From positions 40,778-104,777 of the forward strand of contig NZ_NZMB01000012.1 of assembly GCF_002694385.1 (NCBI RefSeq): a DNA stretch of 64,000 bases. The letters are read 5' to 3'. Shown piece by piece: positions 1 through 9,875 of this stretch. The position numbers and the translations under genes are program-made. Source of the DNA: Sneathiella sp. GTDB taxonomy: Bacteria > Pseudomonadota > Alphaproteobacteria > Sneathiellales > Sneathiellaceae. Every line of letters begins with the position of its first letter. Within the stretch, counting starts at the first letter, position 1. The notes beneath the pieces are model-generated. The model did not search any database, had not been told where the DNA came from, and was given only the letters and a program-made list of their open reading frames with translations.

Positions 1-456
1 TTCGTCAATCTCGGCGCCTATGTGGACAGCGGCACCATGGTCGATACCTGGGTGACTGTCGGTTCCTGCGCGCAGATCGGCAAGAATGTGCATCTTTCCG
101 GCGGCGTCGGCATCGGCGGCGTTCTGGAACCCCTGCAGGCCGATCCGGTCATCATCGAGGATAACTGTTTCATCGGCGCCCGCTCCGAAGTGGTGGAAGG
201 CGTGATTGTCGAGGAAGGCTCCGTCCTGTCCATGGGGGTTTTCATCAGCGCCTCCACCAAGATCATCAACCGTGAAACCGGCGACGTCCATATCGGCCGC
301 GTCCCCGCCTATTCGGTGGTGGTGCCGGGCTCCCTCCCCGGCAAGCCCCTCCCAGATGGAACGCCGGGGCCCAGCCTTTACTGCGCCGTCATCGTCAAGA
401 CCGTGGATGCGCAGACACGCTCCAAAACATCCATCAATGAATTGCTGCGCGATTGA
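1..456 (+). CDS. dapD: Tetrahydrodipicolinate N-succinyltransferase, 3' part
   Basis: DapD transfers succinyl from succinyl-CoA to tetrahydrodipicolinate in the succinylase branch of lysine/diaminopimelate synthesis in the cytosol. The reading frame is open at base 1, so only the last 151 residues are present. They carry the left-handed beta-helix of hexapeptide repeats (turns such as [20 protein letters not shown]) and the DapD-specific [17 protein letters not shown] stretch, then the C-terminal domain ending NELLRD. The gene is cut by the window edge, not broken. A strong terminator follows 25 bases after the stop. dapE, which acts two steps later, lies 1 kb downstream, with a transporter gene inserted on the other strand. 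Confidence 0.97.
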   Translation, partial: FVNLGAYVDSGTMVDTWVTVGSCAQIGKNVHLSGGVGIGGVLEPLQADPVIIEDNCFIGARSEVVEGVIVEEGSVLSMGVFISASTKIINRETGDVHIGRVPAYSVVVPGSLPGKPLPDGTPGPSLYCAVIVKTVDAQTRSKTSINELLRD

Positions 457-478
457 TCGCCGATCTGTGTGAAGCGTG

Positions 479-510
479 AAAACGGCGGGGTCCTTCCCCG
501 CCGTTTTTTA
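479..510 (+). terminator. Rho-independent terminator of dapD, probably bidirectional
   Basis: A perfect 10-bp stem (AACGGCGGGG / CCCCGCCGTT) with a 5-base loop is followed by six T residues. It sits between dapD and the convergent EamA gene, whose stop codon overlaps the T-run. The minus strand also reads TTTT after the stem, so it may terminate both transcripts. Confidence 0.9.
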
Positions 511-1389
511 TGCGCGCTTGCGGTTTTCGCGATAGATCATGTAAAGGCCGCTTCCGGCAATGATGACAACGCCAAGCCAGACATGCAGGCCCGGAAAATC
601 ACCGAAGATGAGATAGCCAAGCATCACCGCCCAGAAGATTCCGGTATATTCGAAGGGCGTGATCACCCCGACTTCCCCCAGCGCAAATGACTTCACCAGA
701 CAGATATTCCCGGCGAGCGACAGCAGGGCCATTAGCGCGACCAGCGCAACATCCTGAAGCGGTATAGGATGCCAGAAAAAGACGGCCAGACAGGCCGTGG
801 CAATCAATACTCCCAGATTGCTGTAAAAGATGATTGTAAATGTTGTCTCTGTCTTGCTCAGCACCCGTCCGGTCAGCATGACACCGCTATAGCAAAGGCT
901 GGCGCCGATGACCATCAGCGCATCCATCTTGAGCACGCCGCTGGTCGGTTGCATGACGATCAGCACCCCGATAAATCCCAGCATGATCGCACTCCAGCGA
1001 TGAATGCCCACCTTCTCGCCGAACAGGGGCACGGAAAGTGCCGTCATGACAAAGGGTGAGATAAAAAAGATCACCGTCGCGTCCGCAAGCGGCAACTCCT
1101 TCAACGACAGGAAGAAAAGCAACGGGGCGAGGACGCCGAAAACAACCCGGATGCCATGCGTTCCGATTTGTCGCGTACGCAGAATACCCGGCCCGCCACG
1201 CATCATCATCCACACGATCAGCAGCGGTATCAGGACCGCGCCGCGAATTGCCAGCATCTGTGGGACGGAATAATCCGCCTGCACCAGAAACTTGGCAACC
1301 GCATCCATGGAACTCATAAAGAATATCCCGGCGATCATGAACATGATCCCGCGAATATTCCCGGCACTGAACGAAGGGGCGAACGGCAT
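508..1389 (-). CDS. EamA/DMT-family transporter
   Basis: A 293-residue integral inner-membrane protein with about ten hydrophobic helices in two repeated EamA halves, the usual size and layout of the drug/metabolite transporter superfamily. Members export amino acids, metabolites or S-adenosylmethionine, and the substrate cannot be told from sequence. The N-terminal half has the typical first-helix motif FFMSSMDAVAKFLV. The start at 1389 has only a weak AGAAAG ribosome-binding site; an in-frame ATG 15 codons later is possible. It lies alone on the minus strand between dapD and dapE, so a role in lysine or diaminopimelate export is conceivable but unproven. Confidence 0.85.
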   Translation of the reverse strand: MPFAPSFSAGNIRGIMFMIAGIFFMSSMDAVAKFLVQADYSVPQMLAIRGAVLIPLLIVWMMMRGGPGILRTRQIGTHGIRVVFGVLAPLLFFLSLKELPLADATVIFFISPFVMTALSVPLFGEKVGIHRWSAIMLGFIGVLIVMQPTSGVLKMDALMVIGASLCYSGVMLTGRVLSKTETTFTIIFYSNLGVLIATACLAVFFWHPIPLQDVALVALMALLSLAGNICLVKSFALGEVGVITPFEYTGIFWAVMLGYLIFGDFPGLHVWLGVVIIAGSGLYMIYRENRKRA

Positions 1390-1520
1390 GTGATTTCTTT
1401 CTAATCAAACCAGCGAGTATTATCCCGCCTTTCGCCAAAGGGCAATCATGAAGACAAATATGCGCGCGCACCCACCTTTCCCCATTGACCGCACAGCCCG
1501 GCGGGCGGTAAAGGTCATCT

Positions 1521-2699
1521 ATGGACAAGAATACAGAAATTTCCGATGTCGTCGCCCTGACGCAGGCCCTGATGCGCTGCGCAAGTGTCACCCCGGCTGA
1601 CGCAGGTGCCCTTGATGTGTTGCAGGCCGCTCTCGAAGAAATCGGTTTTACCTGCCATCGCCTGACCTTTTCCGAAGCGGGAACGGCGGATGTGGAAAAT
1701 CTCTATGCCCGGTTCGGCACATCCGCTCCCAATTTCTGTTTCGCAGGGCATACGGATGTGGTCCCGGCCGGAGATAAGGACGCCTGGAGCGTCGATCCCT
1801 TTAACGGTACGATCCGGGACGGCATGATTTTGGGCCGCGGCGCTGCGGACATGAAAGCCGCCGTTGCCGCATTTGCCGTTGCGGCAAAGCGTTTTGTCAC
1901 GGAAATCCGCGGAAATTTTAACGGCTCCATCAGTCTGCTGATTACCGGCGATGAGGAAGGCCCGGCCATTAACGGCACCCGTAAGGTGCTGGACTGGATG
2001 TCTGAAAAGGGTGAAGTGATCGATCATTGTATCGTCGGCGAGCCGACCAATCCGTCCGAACTGGGCGAGATGGTCAAAATCGGCCGCCGTGGCTCTTTCA
2101 CCGGATATCTGACAGTTACCGGGACGGAAGGGCATGTCGCCTATCCGCACCTGGCGGACAACCCCGTTCCCCATCTTGCGGCCATGGTGACGGCGCTTGA
2201 TTCTTATGTCCTTGATGAAGGGACCGAGCATTTCCAGCCAAGCAATCTGGAATTCACCACCATTGATGTCGGCAATGCGGCCACCAATGTGATCCCCAGA
2301 ACCGCACAGGCAACATTCAACATCCGTTTCAATACCGAACATACTCTCGACAGTCTGGAAGACACTGTGCGCGATATCCTCGATAAAGTCGCAATCGAAA
2401 GAAACTGCCATTATTCACTGGACTGCCGGAAAAACTCCGCACCCTTCCTGACGCCGGAAGGAGAATTCAGCGCCCTGATTTCGACGGCAATTGAAAAGCG
2501 CCTTGGCATCAAGCCAGTCCTGTCAACCACGGGCGGGACATCGGACGCCCGTTTCATAAAAGACTTCTGCCCCGTGGCCGAATTCGGGCTGATCAGCCAG
2601 ACCATGCATAAGATTGACGAACGGGCGAGCCTTGCCGATATTGAGGCGCTGGCGGATATCTATACAGATATCCTGAAAAGCTATTTCCAGAAACGCTGA
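1521..2699 (+). CDS. dapE: Succinyl-diaminopimelate desuccinylase
   Basis: DapE hydrolyses N-succinyl-LL-diaminopimelate to LL-diaminopimelate and succinate, for lysine and peptidoglycan. The 392-residue protein is a full-length M20 di-zinc peptidase. Metal and catalytic motifs are all visible: AGHTDVVPAGD (H77, D79), GRGAADMKAA (bridging D110), TGDEEGPA (E145 base, E146 ligand), GGTSDARF, and the late SQTMHKIDER with the last histidine ligand. An AAAGG site lies about six bases before the ATG. The stop overlaps the next start (ATGA), so the downstream membrane gene is translationally coupled. Confidence 0.97.
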   Translation: MDKNTEISDVVALTQALMRCASVTPADAGALDVLQAALEEIGFTCHRLTFSEAGTADVENLYARFGTSAPNFCFAGHTDVVPAGDKDAWSVDPFNGTIRDGMILGRGAADMKAAVAAFAVAAKRFVTEIRGNFNGSISLLITGDEEGPAINGTRKVLDWMSEKGEVIDHCIVGEPTNPSELGEMVKIGRRGSFTGYLTVTGTEGHVAYPHLADNPVPHLAAMVTALDSYVLDEGTEHFQPSNLEFTTIDVGNAATNVIPRTAQATFNIRFNTEHTLDSLEDTVRDILDKVAIERNCHYSLDCRKNSAPFLTPEGEFSALISTAIEKRLGIKPVLSTTGGTSDARFIKDFCPVAEFGLISQTMHKIDERASLADIEALADIYTDILKSYFQKR

Positions 2700-3280
2700 T
2701 GATCAGCCTTCAGGAAATCCGATCATCCCTCACTGGCGCGTTTCTTCTGGCAAAGCGCGCGCCGGATGCCCTTTCCGCCTTTAATCTTTCAACGGACGGG
2801 TTTTATCGCTCCTTTTACGCCATGCTGCTCGCGGCTCCGGTTTTCGCTGTTGAAAATGCGTTCGATTACCGGACATTTGATACCGCAACCCCCTTCGTTC
2901 CCTTCATATTGCTGTTGTGCCTTGCGCTTTGGGTGAGTTGGGGGACCTATCTTTTCGTCATGGGGCTACTGACGCGCTTCATGGGGCTCGGGGCACACTA
3001 TGGCACATTAGCCATTGTCTATAACTGGGTCCAGTTCGGGCTGATCCTGATCTGGCTGCCGGTTACGGTTATTGCCGCCGGTATCCTGCCGCCGGGATTT
3101 GGCAGCCTGCTCAACCTCATCTTTATCATCGCGACATATGCTTATCTCTGGTACATCCTGAAGGTCACGCTGAACACCACCGGGCTGATTGCCGCCGGAT
3201 TTGCCTTTCTTGAATTTCTCGTGGTTGTTCTGGTCCAGTCACTCTTTGCCGGCTGGCTGTTTACCGAACCGCTGCTCTAG
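2699..3280 (+). CDS. Yip1-like multi-spanning membrane protein
   Basis: A 193-residue protein with five or six hydrophobic helices (about residues 38-53, 67-92, 97-130, 134-152 and 160-187) and no enzyme motifs. Its start overlaps the dapE stop by 4 bases, which implies translational coupling. The layout resembles Yip1-domain proteins that follow dapE in other alphaproteobacteria. I do not know its function. It ends 4 bases inside the convergent truA gene. Confidence 0.8.
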   Translation: MISLQEIRSSLTGAFLLAKRAPDALSAFNLSTDGFYRSFYAMLLAAPVFAVENAFDYRTFDTATPFVPFILLLCLALWVSWGTYLFVMGLLTRFMGLGAHYGTLAIVYNWVQFGLILIWLPVTVIAAGILPPGFGSLLNLIFIIATYAYLWYILKVTLNTTGLIAAGFAFLEFLVVVLVQSLFAGWLFTEPLL

Positions 3281-4017
3281 CTGTAATCCACCTGTGTGAG
3301 ATAGAGCCCGTAAGGCGGCGCGTTGGGCCCCGCCCGCTGCCGATCCCGCGCCTCCAATGCCGCCTGAAGATCACCCGCCGTCCACTGCCCTGTGCCGACC
3401 AGCGACAGGCTGCCGACCATGGCCCGCACCTGATTATGCAGAAAGGATTGCGCAGAAGTTCGCACTTCTATCAACTCCCCCGCCCGGGAAACCTCAAGTT
3501 TGTCGAGAGTACGTAAAGGCGAATTCGCCTGACAGGCGGCGGCCCGGAAGGTTGTAAAATCATGCTGCCCAACCAGTACGGACGCCGCCCGCGCCATGGC
3601 CGCGGTATCCAGATCCCGTTTCACATGCCAGGCGAGTCCGGCATCTACAGTCAGCGGAGCCCGGCGATTGATGATGCGATAAAGATAATGCCGGCGGGTC
3701 GCGGAAAAGCGGGCGCTGAAATCCTCATCCACCTCCACACAATCAAGAATGGCGACGGGCGCCGGTTTCAGATGAAAATTAAGGGCATTCATCACTACCT
3801 CCGGCTTGCGGTATGAGGCAAGGGCGAAATTCGCCACCTGCCCCAATGCATGCACGCCTGCATCGGTGCGCCCGGCGCCCTGAATGCGCACTTCTTCCCC
3901 GCAGAAGGCAAAGATTGCCTCTTCGATATGCTGCTGGACGGAGGGTCCATTTTTCTGCCGCTGCCAGCCGACAAGAGCGCGGCCATCATATTCAATGGTG
4001 ACACGGTAAAAGGGCAT
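3277..4017 (-). CDS. truA: tRNA pseudouridine(38-40) synthase TruA
   Basis: TruA isomerises uridines 38-40 in the anticodon arm of many tRNAs. The 246-residue length is standard. The catalytic aspartate is D52 in the motif [18 protein letters not shown], and the C-terminal [13 protein letters not shown] motif is present. Its ATG shares the last base of the fmt stop (TGATG), so it is translationally coupled as the third gene of a def-fmt-truA operon, a common alphaproteobacterial order. Confidence 0.97.
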   Translation of the reverse strand: MPFYRVTIEYDGRALVGWQRQKNGPSVQQHIEEAIFAFCGEEVRIQGAGRTDAGVHALGQVANFALASYRKPEVVMNALNFHLKPAPVAILDCVEVDEDFSARFSATRRHYLYRIINRRAPLTVDAGLAWHVKRDLDTAAMARAASVLVGQHDFTTFRAAACQANSPLRTLDKLEVSRAGELIEVRTSAQSFLHNQVRAMVGSLSLVGTGQWTAGDLQAALEARDRQRAGPNAPPYGLYLTQVDYS

Positions 4018-4940
4018 CAGGCCAGCCTGTCCCCTTTGCGGACGGGACGGCCGTTCAAAAAGGCGGCGGCGCTCATCGGCGCTTTCCCGGCAGGCTGCAA
4101 AGTAATCAGGCGGAGGGCCCCCGCCCCGCAGGCGATGGTGAGTTGATCATCCAGCGCTTCACCGGGTTGCCCGCGCCCTTCAACCGGTTTGGCGGCCAGC
4201 AGCTTGATCCGCTGCCCCTGATATTCAAAGAAAGCCCCAGGGGCCGGGTTAAGACCACGAATATGCCGATCCAGCTCAATCGCGCTGCGCGGCCAGTCGA
4301 TGGCCGCCTCTGCCTTGGTGATTTTCTCCGCATAGGTGACGCCCCGGTCTGACTGCGGCACCGCTTTTAAATCCGGATCACCCAGCCGTTCCAATGTCGA
4401 GAGGAGGAGCGGCACGGCCGCCGCCGCCAGTTCGTCATGCAAACTGCCCGCCGTTGTCTCCTCCGTTATGGGCAGGCGGGTTTCTGCCAGCACGGGCCCG
4501 GTGTCCAGCCCTGCCTCCATCTGCATGACGGCAATGCCGGTCTCAACATCTCCCGCCATGATCGCCCGCTGGATCGGAGCCGCCCCCCGCCAGCGTGGCA
4601 GAAGCGACGCATGCAGATTGAGGCAACCATATTCCGGCGCGTCCAACACCGCTTGCGGCAGGATCAGGCCATAGGCAACCACAATCGCCGCATCGAGGCC
4701 GAGATCCGCAAATTCCTGCTGAACATCGACGGGTTTAAGCGACAAGGGGGTGCGAACGGGAATACCCGCCTCCTCCGCCAGCTTGTGAACGGCAGACGGC
4801 ATCAGCTTCTTGCCCCGGCCCGCCGGGCGCGGCGGCTGGGAATAGACACAGATTACCTCATGCTGAGAGTCTATCAAGGCTTTCAGGATATGAGCCGAAA
4901 AGGCCGGCGTCCCCATAAAGGCAAGTCGCAATCCGGCCAT
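4017..4940 (-). CDS. fmt: Methionyl-tRNA formyltransferase
   Basis: Fmt formylates initiator Met-tRNA using 10-formyl-tetrahydrofolate. The 307-residue protein has the family core: N-terminal MGTPAFS, the [20 protein letters not shown] block with catalytic N108 and H110 at the E. coli positions, and LDTGPV with the third catalytic aspartate. The C-terminal OB-like domain starts near residue 205. A GAGGGGG site precedes the start. It follows def by 9 bases, so formylation and deformylation of initiator methionine are co-expressed. Confidence 0.97.
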   Translation of the reverse strand: MAGLRLAFMGTPAFSAHILKALIDSQHEVICVYSQPPRPAGRGKKLMPSAVHKLAEEAGIPVRTPLSLKPVDVQQEFADLGLDAAIVVAYGLILPQAVLDAPEYGCLNLHASLLPRWRGAAPIQRAIMAGDVETGIAVMQMEAGLDTGPVLAETRLPITEETTAGSLHDELAAAAVPLLLSTLERLGDPDLKAVPQSDRGVTYAEKITKAEAAIDWPRSAIELDRHIRGLNPAPGAFFEYQGQRIKLLAAKPVEGRGQPGEALDDQLTIACGAGALRLITLQPAGKAPMSAAAFLNGRPVRKGDRLA

Positions 4941-4949
4941 GACGCCCCC

Positions 4950-5471
4950 TCAGCTTGCCAGCTTTTTCTGCTTGAGCAGCTTTCGGAGGATCATGTTGCG
5001 TTTCAATGCTGAGAGATGATCAAGAAACAATATACCATCGAGATGGTCCATCTCATGCTGAACACAGGTTGCCAGCAGGCCATCGGCGCGAAGGGTTTGC
5101 ATATTCCCGTCCACATCCAGATAGCTTACCTCCACCTCGGCCGGGCGGACCACATCGGCATAATGTTCGGGAACGGACAGGCAGCCCTCCTCATAGGTCA
5201 CATCATGATCGGACACCCAGGTGATTTCCGGGTTGATCAGGGCCAGCGGCTGCGGCGCCTCATCCTCACGTCCCTTGCCGACGACATCCATGACCAGCAG
5301 GCGCTTCGGCACGCCCACCTGAATGGCGGCGAGGCCGATGCCCGGCGCGGCATACATGGTCTCGAACATATCCTCGACCAGTTTGCGGATCTCCGCATCC
5401 ACCGTTGCAACCGGTTTCGAGATGGTTTTCAGCAACGGGTCAGGCGCTGTATATATAGGCAAAAGGGCCAT
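4950..5471 (-). CDS. def: Peptide deformylase
   Basis: Def removes the N-formyl group from nascent proteins. At 173 residues it is a normal type 1 enzyme with all three motifs: [18 protein letters not shown] (metal-binding cysteine) and QHEMDHLDG (two metal-binding histidines and the catalytic glutamate). It is the first gene of def-fmt-truA and is transcribed divergently from rmuC. The 108-base gap between them holds an inverted repeat. Confidence 0.97.
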   Translation of the reverse strand: MALLPIYTAPDPLLKTISKPVATVDAEIRKLVEDMFETMYAAPGIGLAAIQVGVPKRLLVMDVVGKGREDEAPQPLALINPEITWVSDHDVTYEEGCLSVPEHYADVVRPAEVEVSYLDVDGNMQTLRADGLLATCVQHEMDHLDGILFLDHLSALKRNMILRKLLKQKKLAS

Positions 5472-5498
5472 GGCATTCCATTGGTGATAAGGTTACGG

Positions 5499-5519
5499 TG
5501 TACATTTGGCGTACAAATG
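5499..5519. promoter_or_regulatory. Inverted repeat in the def/rmuC divergent promoter region
   Basis: CATTTG-GCGTA-CAAATG (5503-5519) is a perfect 6-bp inverted repeat interlocked with TGTAC/GTACA (5499-5503, 5511-5515). A TATTAT hexamer at 5526-5531 could serve as the rmuC -10 element. The position between two divergent genes is suitable for an operator, but no known factor site is recognised. Confidence 0.3.
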
Positions 5520-5579
5520 AGTAGGTATTATGCCTATTTGCATTCGTCAAGGCCAATGGTCCCCGGGGAGGAGCCGGTT

Positions 5580-6737
5580 TTGCAAGAGTTTATCCAGAAA
5601 ATTCAGCCCGAAATGGCCTTGGCTGTTGTTATCGGGCTGCTCTTTATCGTTATTCTGGTTCTGATCTTCCGAATGTCGAAAGCGCAGACGCTTGCGGAAA
5701 GGGCCTCGGCAAACAGTGAAACCCTCAACCGACTCGCTGAAAACCTTCTCAGCCGTCAGGCGCAGCTTGAAGGCCAACTCCGACAGGTTTCCAATGACAC
5801 GGCCACCAGCCGGGCGGAGATCAACCGGACTTTGAGCGAACGGCTGGATTCAGTTTCCAAACGGCTGGGAGACAGCCTGAACCAGTCTGCCGAGAAAACC
5901 GGGCAGAGCCTTTCCGAATTGCAGGCTCGCCTCGCCGTGATCGACAAGGCACAAAACAACCTGACCGAACTGTCCACACAGGTGGTCGGATTGCAGGATA
6001 TTCTCGCCAACAAGCAGGCCCGCGGGGCGTTCGGGGAAATCCAGCTCTATGATCTGGTCAAATCGGCGCTGCCCCCCTCGGCTTACGAGTTTCAGGTGAC
6101 ACTGCCCAATAACAAACGGGCGGACTGCCTGATCAAACTGCCGAACCCGCCGGGACCCATCGTCGTTGATGCGAAATTCCCGCTGGAGAGCTTTCATATG
6201 ATGCGACAGGCGGAAAGCGAGGCTGAAAAAACACAGGCCGCCCGCGCCTTCAGTACGGCCATGATGAAGCATATCGCGGATATCAGCGAGAAATATATTC
6301 TGGAGGGAGAGACGGCGGAATCCGCACTTCTGTTTCTCCCCTCCGAAGCGGTTTATGCGGAGCTGCATGCCGGATTTCCGGCGATCCTTGAAAAATCCTA
6401 TAAATCGCGGGTCTGGATTGTTTCTCCGACAACCTTGATGGCGACGCTCAATACCGTCCGCGCGGTCCTGAAAGACAGCCAGATGCGCGCGCAGGCAGGC
6501 GTCATCCAGAAGGAAATCAGCATCCTGTTGAAAGACATCGAACGGCTGGATGCGCGCGTTGGCAACCTGTCAAAACATTTCGTTCAGGCGGGAAATGATA
6601 TCGAGCAGATTAAGGTTTCGAGCCGCAAAGTCAGCAGCCGCGCCGAGAGGATAGAAGAATTACAGCTTGGCGATGTGGAAGGTGATCTTCTCTCCGCTCC
6701 ACCGGAAGCCCCGCGTCAGATGGAACGGGAGTCCTAA
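5580..6737 (+). CDS. rmuC: DNA recombination protein RmuC
   Basis: RmuC-family proteins limit recombination at inverted repeats and have a PD-(D/E)XK-like nuclease fold. The start chosen is TTG at 5580, preceded at good spacing by GGGGAGGAG; an upstream ATG at 5556 lacks a site. The frame stays open far upstream only because it runs antisense to def. The 385-residue protein has one N-terminal membrane helix (about residues 11-30), a long coiled coil (about 35-150), and the RmuC core with [18 protein letters not shown], the DAKFPLESF nuclease-like motif and [14 protein letters not shown]. It ends 4 bases into the convergent recR. Confidence 0.93.
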   Translation: MQEFIQKIQPEMALAVVIGLLFIVILVLIFRMSKAQTLAERASANSETLNRLAENLLSRQAQLEGQLRQVSNDTATSRAEINRTLSERLDSVSKRLGDSLNQSAEKTGQSLSELQARLAVIDKAQNNLTELSTQVVGLQDILANKQARGAFGEIQLYDLVKSALPPSAYEFQVTLPNNKRADCLIKLPNPPGPIVVDAKFPLESFHMMRQAESEAEKTQAARAFSTAMMKHIADISEKYILEGETAESALLFLPSEAVYAELHAGFPAILEKSYKSRVWIVSPTTLMATLNTVRAVLKDSQMRAQAGVIQKEISILLKDIERLDARVGNLSKHFVQAGNDIEQIKVSSRKVSSRAERIEELQLGDVEGDLLSAPPEAPRQMERES

Positions 6738-7330
6738 CTCATGGAGCGGCGTGATTTCAGCGCCGCCGACAGCGTACCGTCATCAAGATAGTCAAGCTCC
6801 CCGCCGACGGGCACCCCATGGGCAAGACGGGTAATCTGCACATTTAAATCGGCGAGCCGGTCCGACAGATAATGCGCGGTTGTCTGCCCCTCCACGGTTG
6901 CATTCAGCGCAAGGATAACCTCCGATATCCCGCCTTCCTTCACACGATGGACCAGGGATTCAATATTCAGTTCCTCTGGCCCGATCCCGTCAAGCGCCGA
7001 CAATGTGCCCCCCAGCACATGATAACATCCTTTGAATGCGGCGGAACGTTCCAGCGCCCAGAGGTCCGACACATCCTCGACAATGCAGAGCAACCCCCTC
7101 TCCCGCTCCTCATTCCGGCAAATGCCGCATGGGTCTGTCACGTCAAGATTGCCGCAGGTCTGGCAGATTCTCACCTTGTCGGCCGCCGCCTGCATCGCCG
7201 TTGCCAGCGGCGTCAGAAGGGTTTCCCGGCGGCTGATCAGATGCAGGGTTGCCCGCCGGGCCGAGCGGGGGCCAAGCCCCGGCAGACGGGAGAGAAGCTG
7301 GATCAGCAGATCAATTTCGGACTGGCTCAT
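6734..7330 (-). CDS. recR: Recombination mediator RecR
   Basis: RecR works with RecF/RecO to load RecA at gaps. The 198-residue protein has an N-terminal helix-hairpin-helix ([19 protein letters not shown]), a four-cysteine zinc finger (C56, C59, C68, C71) and a Toprim domain starting [16 protein letters not shown]. It is the last gene of dnaX-ybaB-recR, 25 bases after ybaB, a very conserved bacterial order. Confidence 0.97.
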   Translation of the reverse strand: MSQSEIDLLIQLLSRLPGLGPRSARRATLHLISRRETLLTPLATAMQAAADKVRICQTCGNLDVTDPCGICRNEERERGLLCIVEDVSDLWALERSAAFKGCYHVLGGTLSALDGIGPEELNIESLVHRVKEGGISEVILALNATVEGQTTAHYLSDRLADLNVQITRLAHGVPVGGELDYLDDGTLSAALKSRRSMS

Positions 7331-7355
7331 TGAAGGGCTATAACGTTCTGACGTT

Positions 7356-7679
7356 TCAGAAAGGCATCTGCATTCCGGGGGGAAGCTGCAATCCGCCGGT
7401 CATTTCCTTCATTTTTTCGGCTGTGTAGGAATCCACCTTGCTGCGCGCATCGGCATGGGCGGCGACAATCAGGTCTTCCATCACTTCCTTGTCTTCCGGA
7501 TCGACCAGCGACGTATCTACCTTCAATTTGCGCATTTCGCCCTTGCAGTTCAGTGTGACCTTGACCATTCCGGCACCAGAGACCCCCGTCACTTCATGAC
7601 TTTCCAGTTCGGCCTGCATTTCGGCCATCTTGGCCTGCATTTCTTTGGCTTGCTTCATCAGGTTGCCAAGGTTTTTCAT
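7356..7679 (-). CDS. ybaB: YbaB/EbfC-family nucleoid-associated protein
   Basis: A 107-residue DNA-binding protein that forms tweezer-like dimers and affects nucleoid structure. It opens with the family's amphipathic helix ([20 protein letters not shown]) and has the central [15 protein letters not shown] strand region. Its ATG overlaps the dnaX stop by four bases (ATGA). The context dnaX-ybaB-recR is diagnostic. Confidence 0.95.
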   Translation of the reverse strand: MKNLGNLMKQAKEMQAKMAEMQAELESHEVTGVSGAGMVKVTLNCKGEMRKLKVDTSLVDPEDKEVMEDLIVAAHADARSKVDSYTAEKMKEMTGGLQLPPGMQMPF

Positions 7680-9550
7680 TCGAAAATATCTCCGTCATCA
7701 ATGTCATCTTCACCGGATATGTCATCGGGAAGCATACTGTCAAGAGAAGGGCCAAGATGCCGGACCTCCCGGATCATGGCTGCCGGAAAATGCGACTTGA
7801 TATTCCGCACGACCGGATGGGCCTCCAGCGCTGCAATTTCAGCCGCCCTGTCACTCTGGCGTTTTTCCGCAACCGTTTCCGCCCCTTCGGCATGGGCGGT
7901 CATGCGAACATCCCAGAGTTCCCCGGTAATCTCTCTGAGGCGCCGGCCAAGCCGACTGGCAAGGTCCGGCTGGGCTCCCGGCGCCGGGCTGAATTCAATC
8001 ACGCCCTGCTCAAAGGAAACAGGCCGGGCAAAATTCAGAACCTCGGCTTTCAGCTTGATATCCTGCCGGTCGATCAGCAAATTGACCACATCCTCCATGG
8101 ACTGCAGCGGCGCTTTGACGGCTTCCGGCTCGCTTTCGGCAACCTCGGTCTTCGACTCTCTATCAGCCTCCGCCTCTCGCCGGATGTCCGGCTGAGGATC
8201 GTTATTGGCGACAAGTGACAGATGTGCCCGCGCCTCTCTGCCCGACTCGGGCGCGGCCTCTGCCCGTGACAGGGCCACAGCAGTAGCGCGGGATGCCGTT
8301 GCGCCATAACCCGCCGTGCTGCCGCGAGCCCCGGAAGGCGTGCCGCCATTGACGGTCGGTTGAGCGGACGCCGATGCCGCCGGATTATCGGCAAGCTGAC
8401 GCGCCATGTCGCCGGGCGTCGGCAGGTCGCTGACATAGGCCATGCGGACAAGCAGCATTTCCGCCGCGGCAAGCGGCATAGGTGCATGGCTGACTTCCTC
8501 CAGCCCCTTCAGAAGCATCTGCCAGCTGCGGGCGAGCACGGGCATGGAGAGTTTCGCGGCCAGTTCCTCTCCGCGCCTGACCTCTCCCCCCGCCAAGGCG
8601 ATATTGGTCGCGGCTTCGGGCGTGACTTTCATCGAGGTCAGCCAATGCGTCAGTTCCAGCAGGTCCTGAATAATGACAATCGGATCGGCGCCGCTGTCAT
8701 ACTGCCCGCGCAATACCGCCAGCGCTTCCTTGATATTGCCTTCCATCAGGAGCGTGAAAAGATCAAGGATGCGGGTCCGGTCGGCAAGCCCGAGCATGTC
8801 GCGCACCTGAAGAGCCGTTACCGCACCATCCCCATGGGCAATAGCCTGATCGAGAAGGGACAGTCCGTCCCGCACTGAGCCGCCTGCCGCGCGGGCGATA
8901 AGCGCCAGCGCATCAGGCTCAACCTGTGCCTGTTCTTTCTCGGCGATTGTCGAGAAATAAGCAGCAAGTGTCTCCCCATCGACGCGCTTGAGATCAAACC
9001 GCTGGCAGCGGGAGAGAACGGTCACCGGAATCTTGCGGATTTCCGTTGTTGCGAAGATGAACTTCACATGCTCCGGCGGTTCTTCCAGTGTTTTCAAAAG
9101 GGCATTGAACGCATTGCGCGAGAGCATATGCACTTCGTCAATGATATATATCTTGAAACGCGCGCTGGTCGGAAGATAGCGCACCCCGTCTATCAGTTCC
9201 CGGATATCATCAACGCCTGTGCGGCTCGCCGCGTCCATCTCCAGCACATCCTGATGCCGGTCTTCGGATATCGCGATGCAATTGGCGCAAACACCGCAGG
9301 GAGACACCGTCGGGCCGCCATCCCCATCAGGACCGATACAGTTCAGACCGCGGGCAATAATGCGCGCCGTCGTTGTCTTGCCGATCCCCCGCGTTCCCGT
9401 CAGGATAAAGGCATGGGCCAGCCGCCCCGTTTCCAGCGCATTGGAAAGGGTTCGCACCATTGCCTCATGGCCGATCAGCTCATCGAAATTTTTAGGGCGG
9501 TACTTCCGGGCAAGAACCCGGTAGGGAGTATTGGCTTGATCCATCGACAT
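7676..9550 (-). CDS. dnaX: DNA polymerase III subunits gamma/tau
   Basis: The clamp-loader ATPase that organises the replisome. The 624-residue protein has Walker A GTRGIGKTTT (K58), a four-cysteine zinc module beginning near C71 and ending CGVCANC, Walker B IIDEVHMLSR, sensor 1 LEEPPEHVKFIFATTE and the SRC motif LSRCQRF. Residues of about 385-480 are a low-complexity Ala/Ser/Glu linker, followed by the tau C-terminal polymerase/DnaB-binding region. The start has a poor ribosome site, and ATG two codons later is equally possible. I saw no A-rich slippery heptamer of the E. coli type, so a separate gamma form is not evident. Confidence 0.97.
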   Translation of the reverse strand: MSMDQANTPYRVLARKYRPKNFDELIGHEAMVRTLSNALETGRLAHAFILTGTRGIGKTTTARIIARGLNCIGPDGDGGPTVSPCGVCANCIAISEDRHQDVLEMDAASRTGVDDIRELIDGVRYLPTSARFKIYIIDEVHMLSRNAFNALLKTLEEPPEHVKFIFATTEIRKIPVTVLSRCQRFDLKRVDGETLAAYFSTIAEKEQAQVEPDALALIARAAGGSVRDGLSLLDQAIAHGDGAVTALQVRDMLGLADRTRILDLFTLLMEGNIKEALAVLRGQYDSGADPIVIIQDLLELTHWLTSMKVTPEAATNIALAGGEVRRGEELAAKLSMPVLARSWQMLLKGLEEVSHAPMPLAAAEMLLVRMAYVSDLPTPGDMARQLADNPAASASAQPTVNGGTPSGARGSTAGYGATASRATAVALSRAEAAPESGREARAHLSLVANNDPQPDIRREAEADRESKTEVAESEPEAVKAPLQSMEDVVNLLIDRQDIKLKAEVLNFARPVSFEQGVIEFSPAPGAQPDLASRLGRRLREITGELWDVRMTAHAEGAETVAEKRQSDRAAEIAALEAHPVVRNIKSHFPAAMIREVRHLGPSLDSMLPDDISGEDDIDDGDIFE

Positions 9551-9633
9551 GGCCGGATCATAGCAGAAAACTTTTATCCAGCGCCAGCCAAAGCGGCGCT
9601 AATTTCAGCGTTAAGCTCATATTTTGGGAAATA

Positions 9634-9731
9634 GGAAGAAGACTGGCAACAACCCGCACCGAAACTCGTTACGGCTGCTTCCTTCCGGATCTGACCGGGT
9701 TGGCGAGAGGCACGCCCATCGCCAGCCTTCC
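9634..9731 (-). ncRNA. ffs: Small signal recognition particle RNA (4.5S type)
   Basis: The minus strand reads the SRP RNA apical signature GGTCAGATCCGGAAGGAAGC around 9674-9695, flanked by long complementary arms (GGAAGGCTGGC at the 5' end against GCCAGTCTTCTTCC at the 3' end). This folds into the single hairpin of bacterial 4.5S RNA that binds Ffh. The length of about 98 nt is normal. Location just upstream of dnaX on the same strand is common in proteobacteria. Exact ends are estimated from the pairing. Confidence 0.93.
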
Positions 9732-9738
9732 ATCGCCT

Positions 9739-9767
9739 ATATCATGCAGTTAGGCGAGAGAAGCAAG
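9739..9767 (-). promoter_or_regulatory. ffs: Putative promoter of the SRP RNA
   Basis: On the minus strand CTTGCT (9762-9767) and TGATAT (9739-9744) are separated by 17 bases, and the -10 lies about 8 bases before the predicted RNA 5' end. CTTG-type -35 elements are usual for the housekeeping sigma factor of alphaproteobacteria. The GC-rich bases just after the -10 fit a growth-rate-controlled stable-RNA promoter. Confidence 0.55.
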
Positions 9768-9875
9768 CCCTTTTCGTGATTTTTTTCATCCCGCGCCGCC
9801 CGCCTCGCAATTTTTTAACGGCTGGGCAATGTCTTGGAGATTGCGGGGCGCAAAAGTTTATGACAATCTGCATTC

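Noticed and set aside
5016-5579. Long upstream extension of the rmuC reading frame
   Set aside because: The extension runs antisense to def, which has all three deformylase motifs. The extended protein shows no family similarity there, and a strong ribosome site precedes TTG at 5580.
7676-9550. Programmed frameshift in dnaX producing a gamma subunit
   Set aside because: I looked for an A-AAA-AAG-type slippery heptamer with a following hairpin and saw none, so only the full-length tau product is supported.
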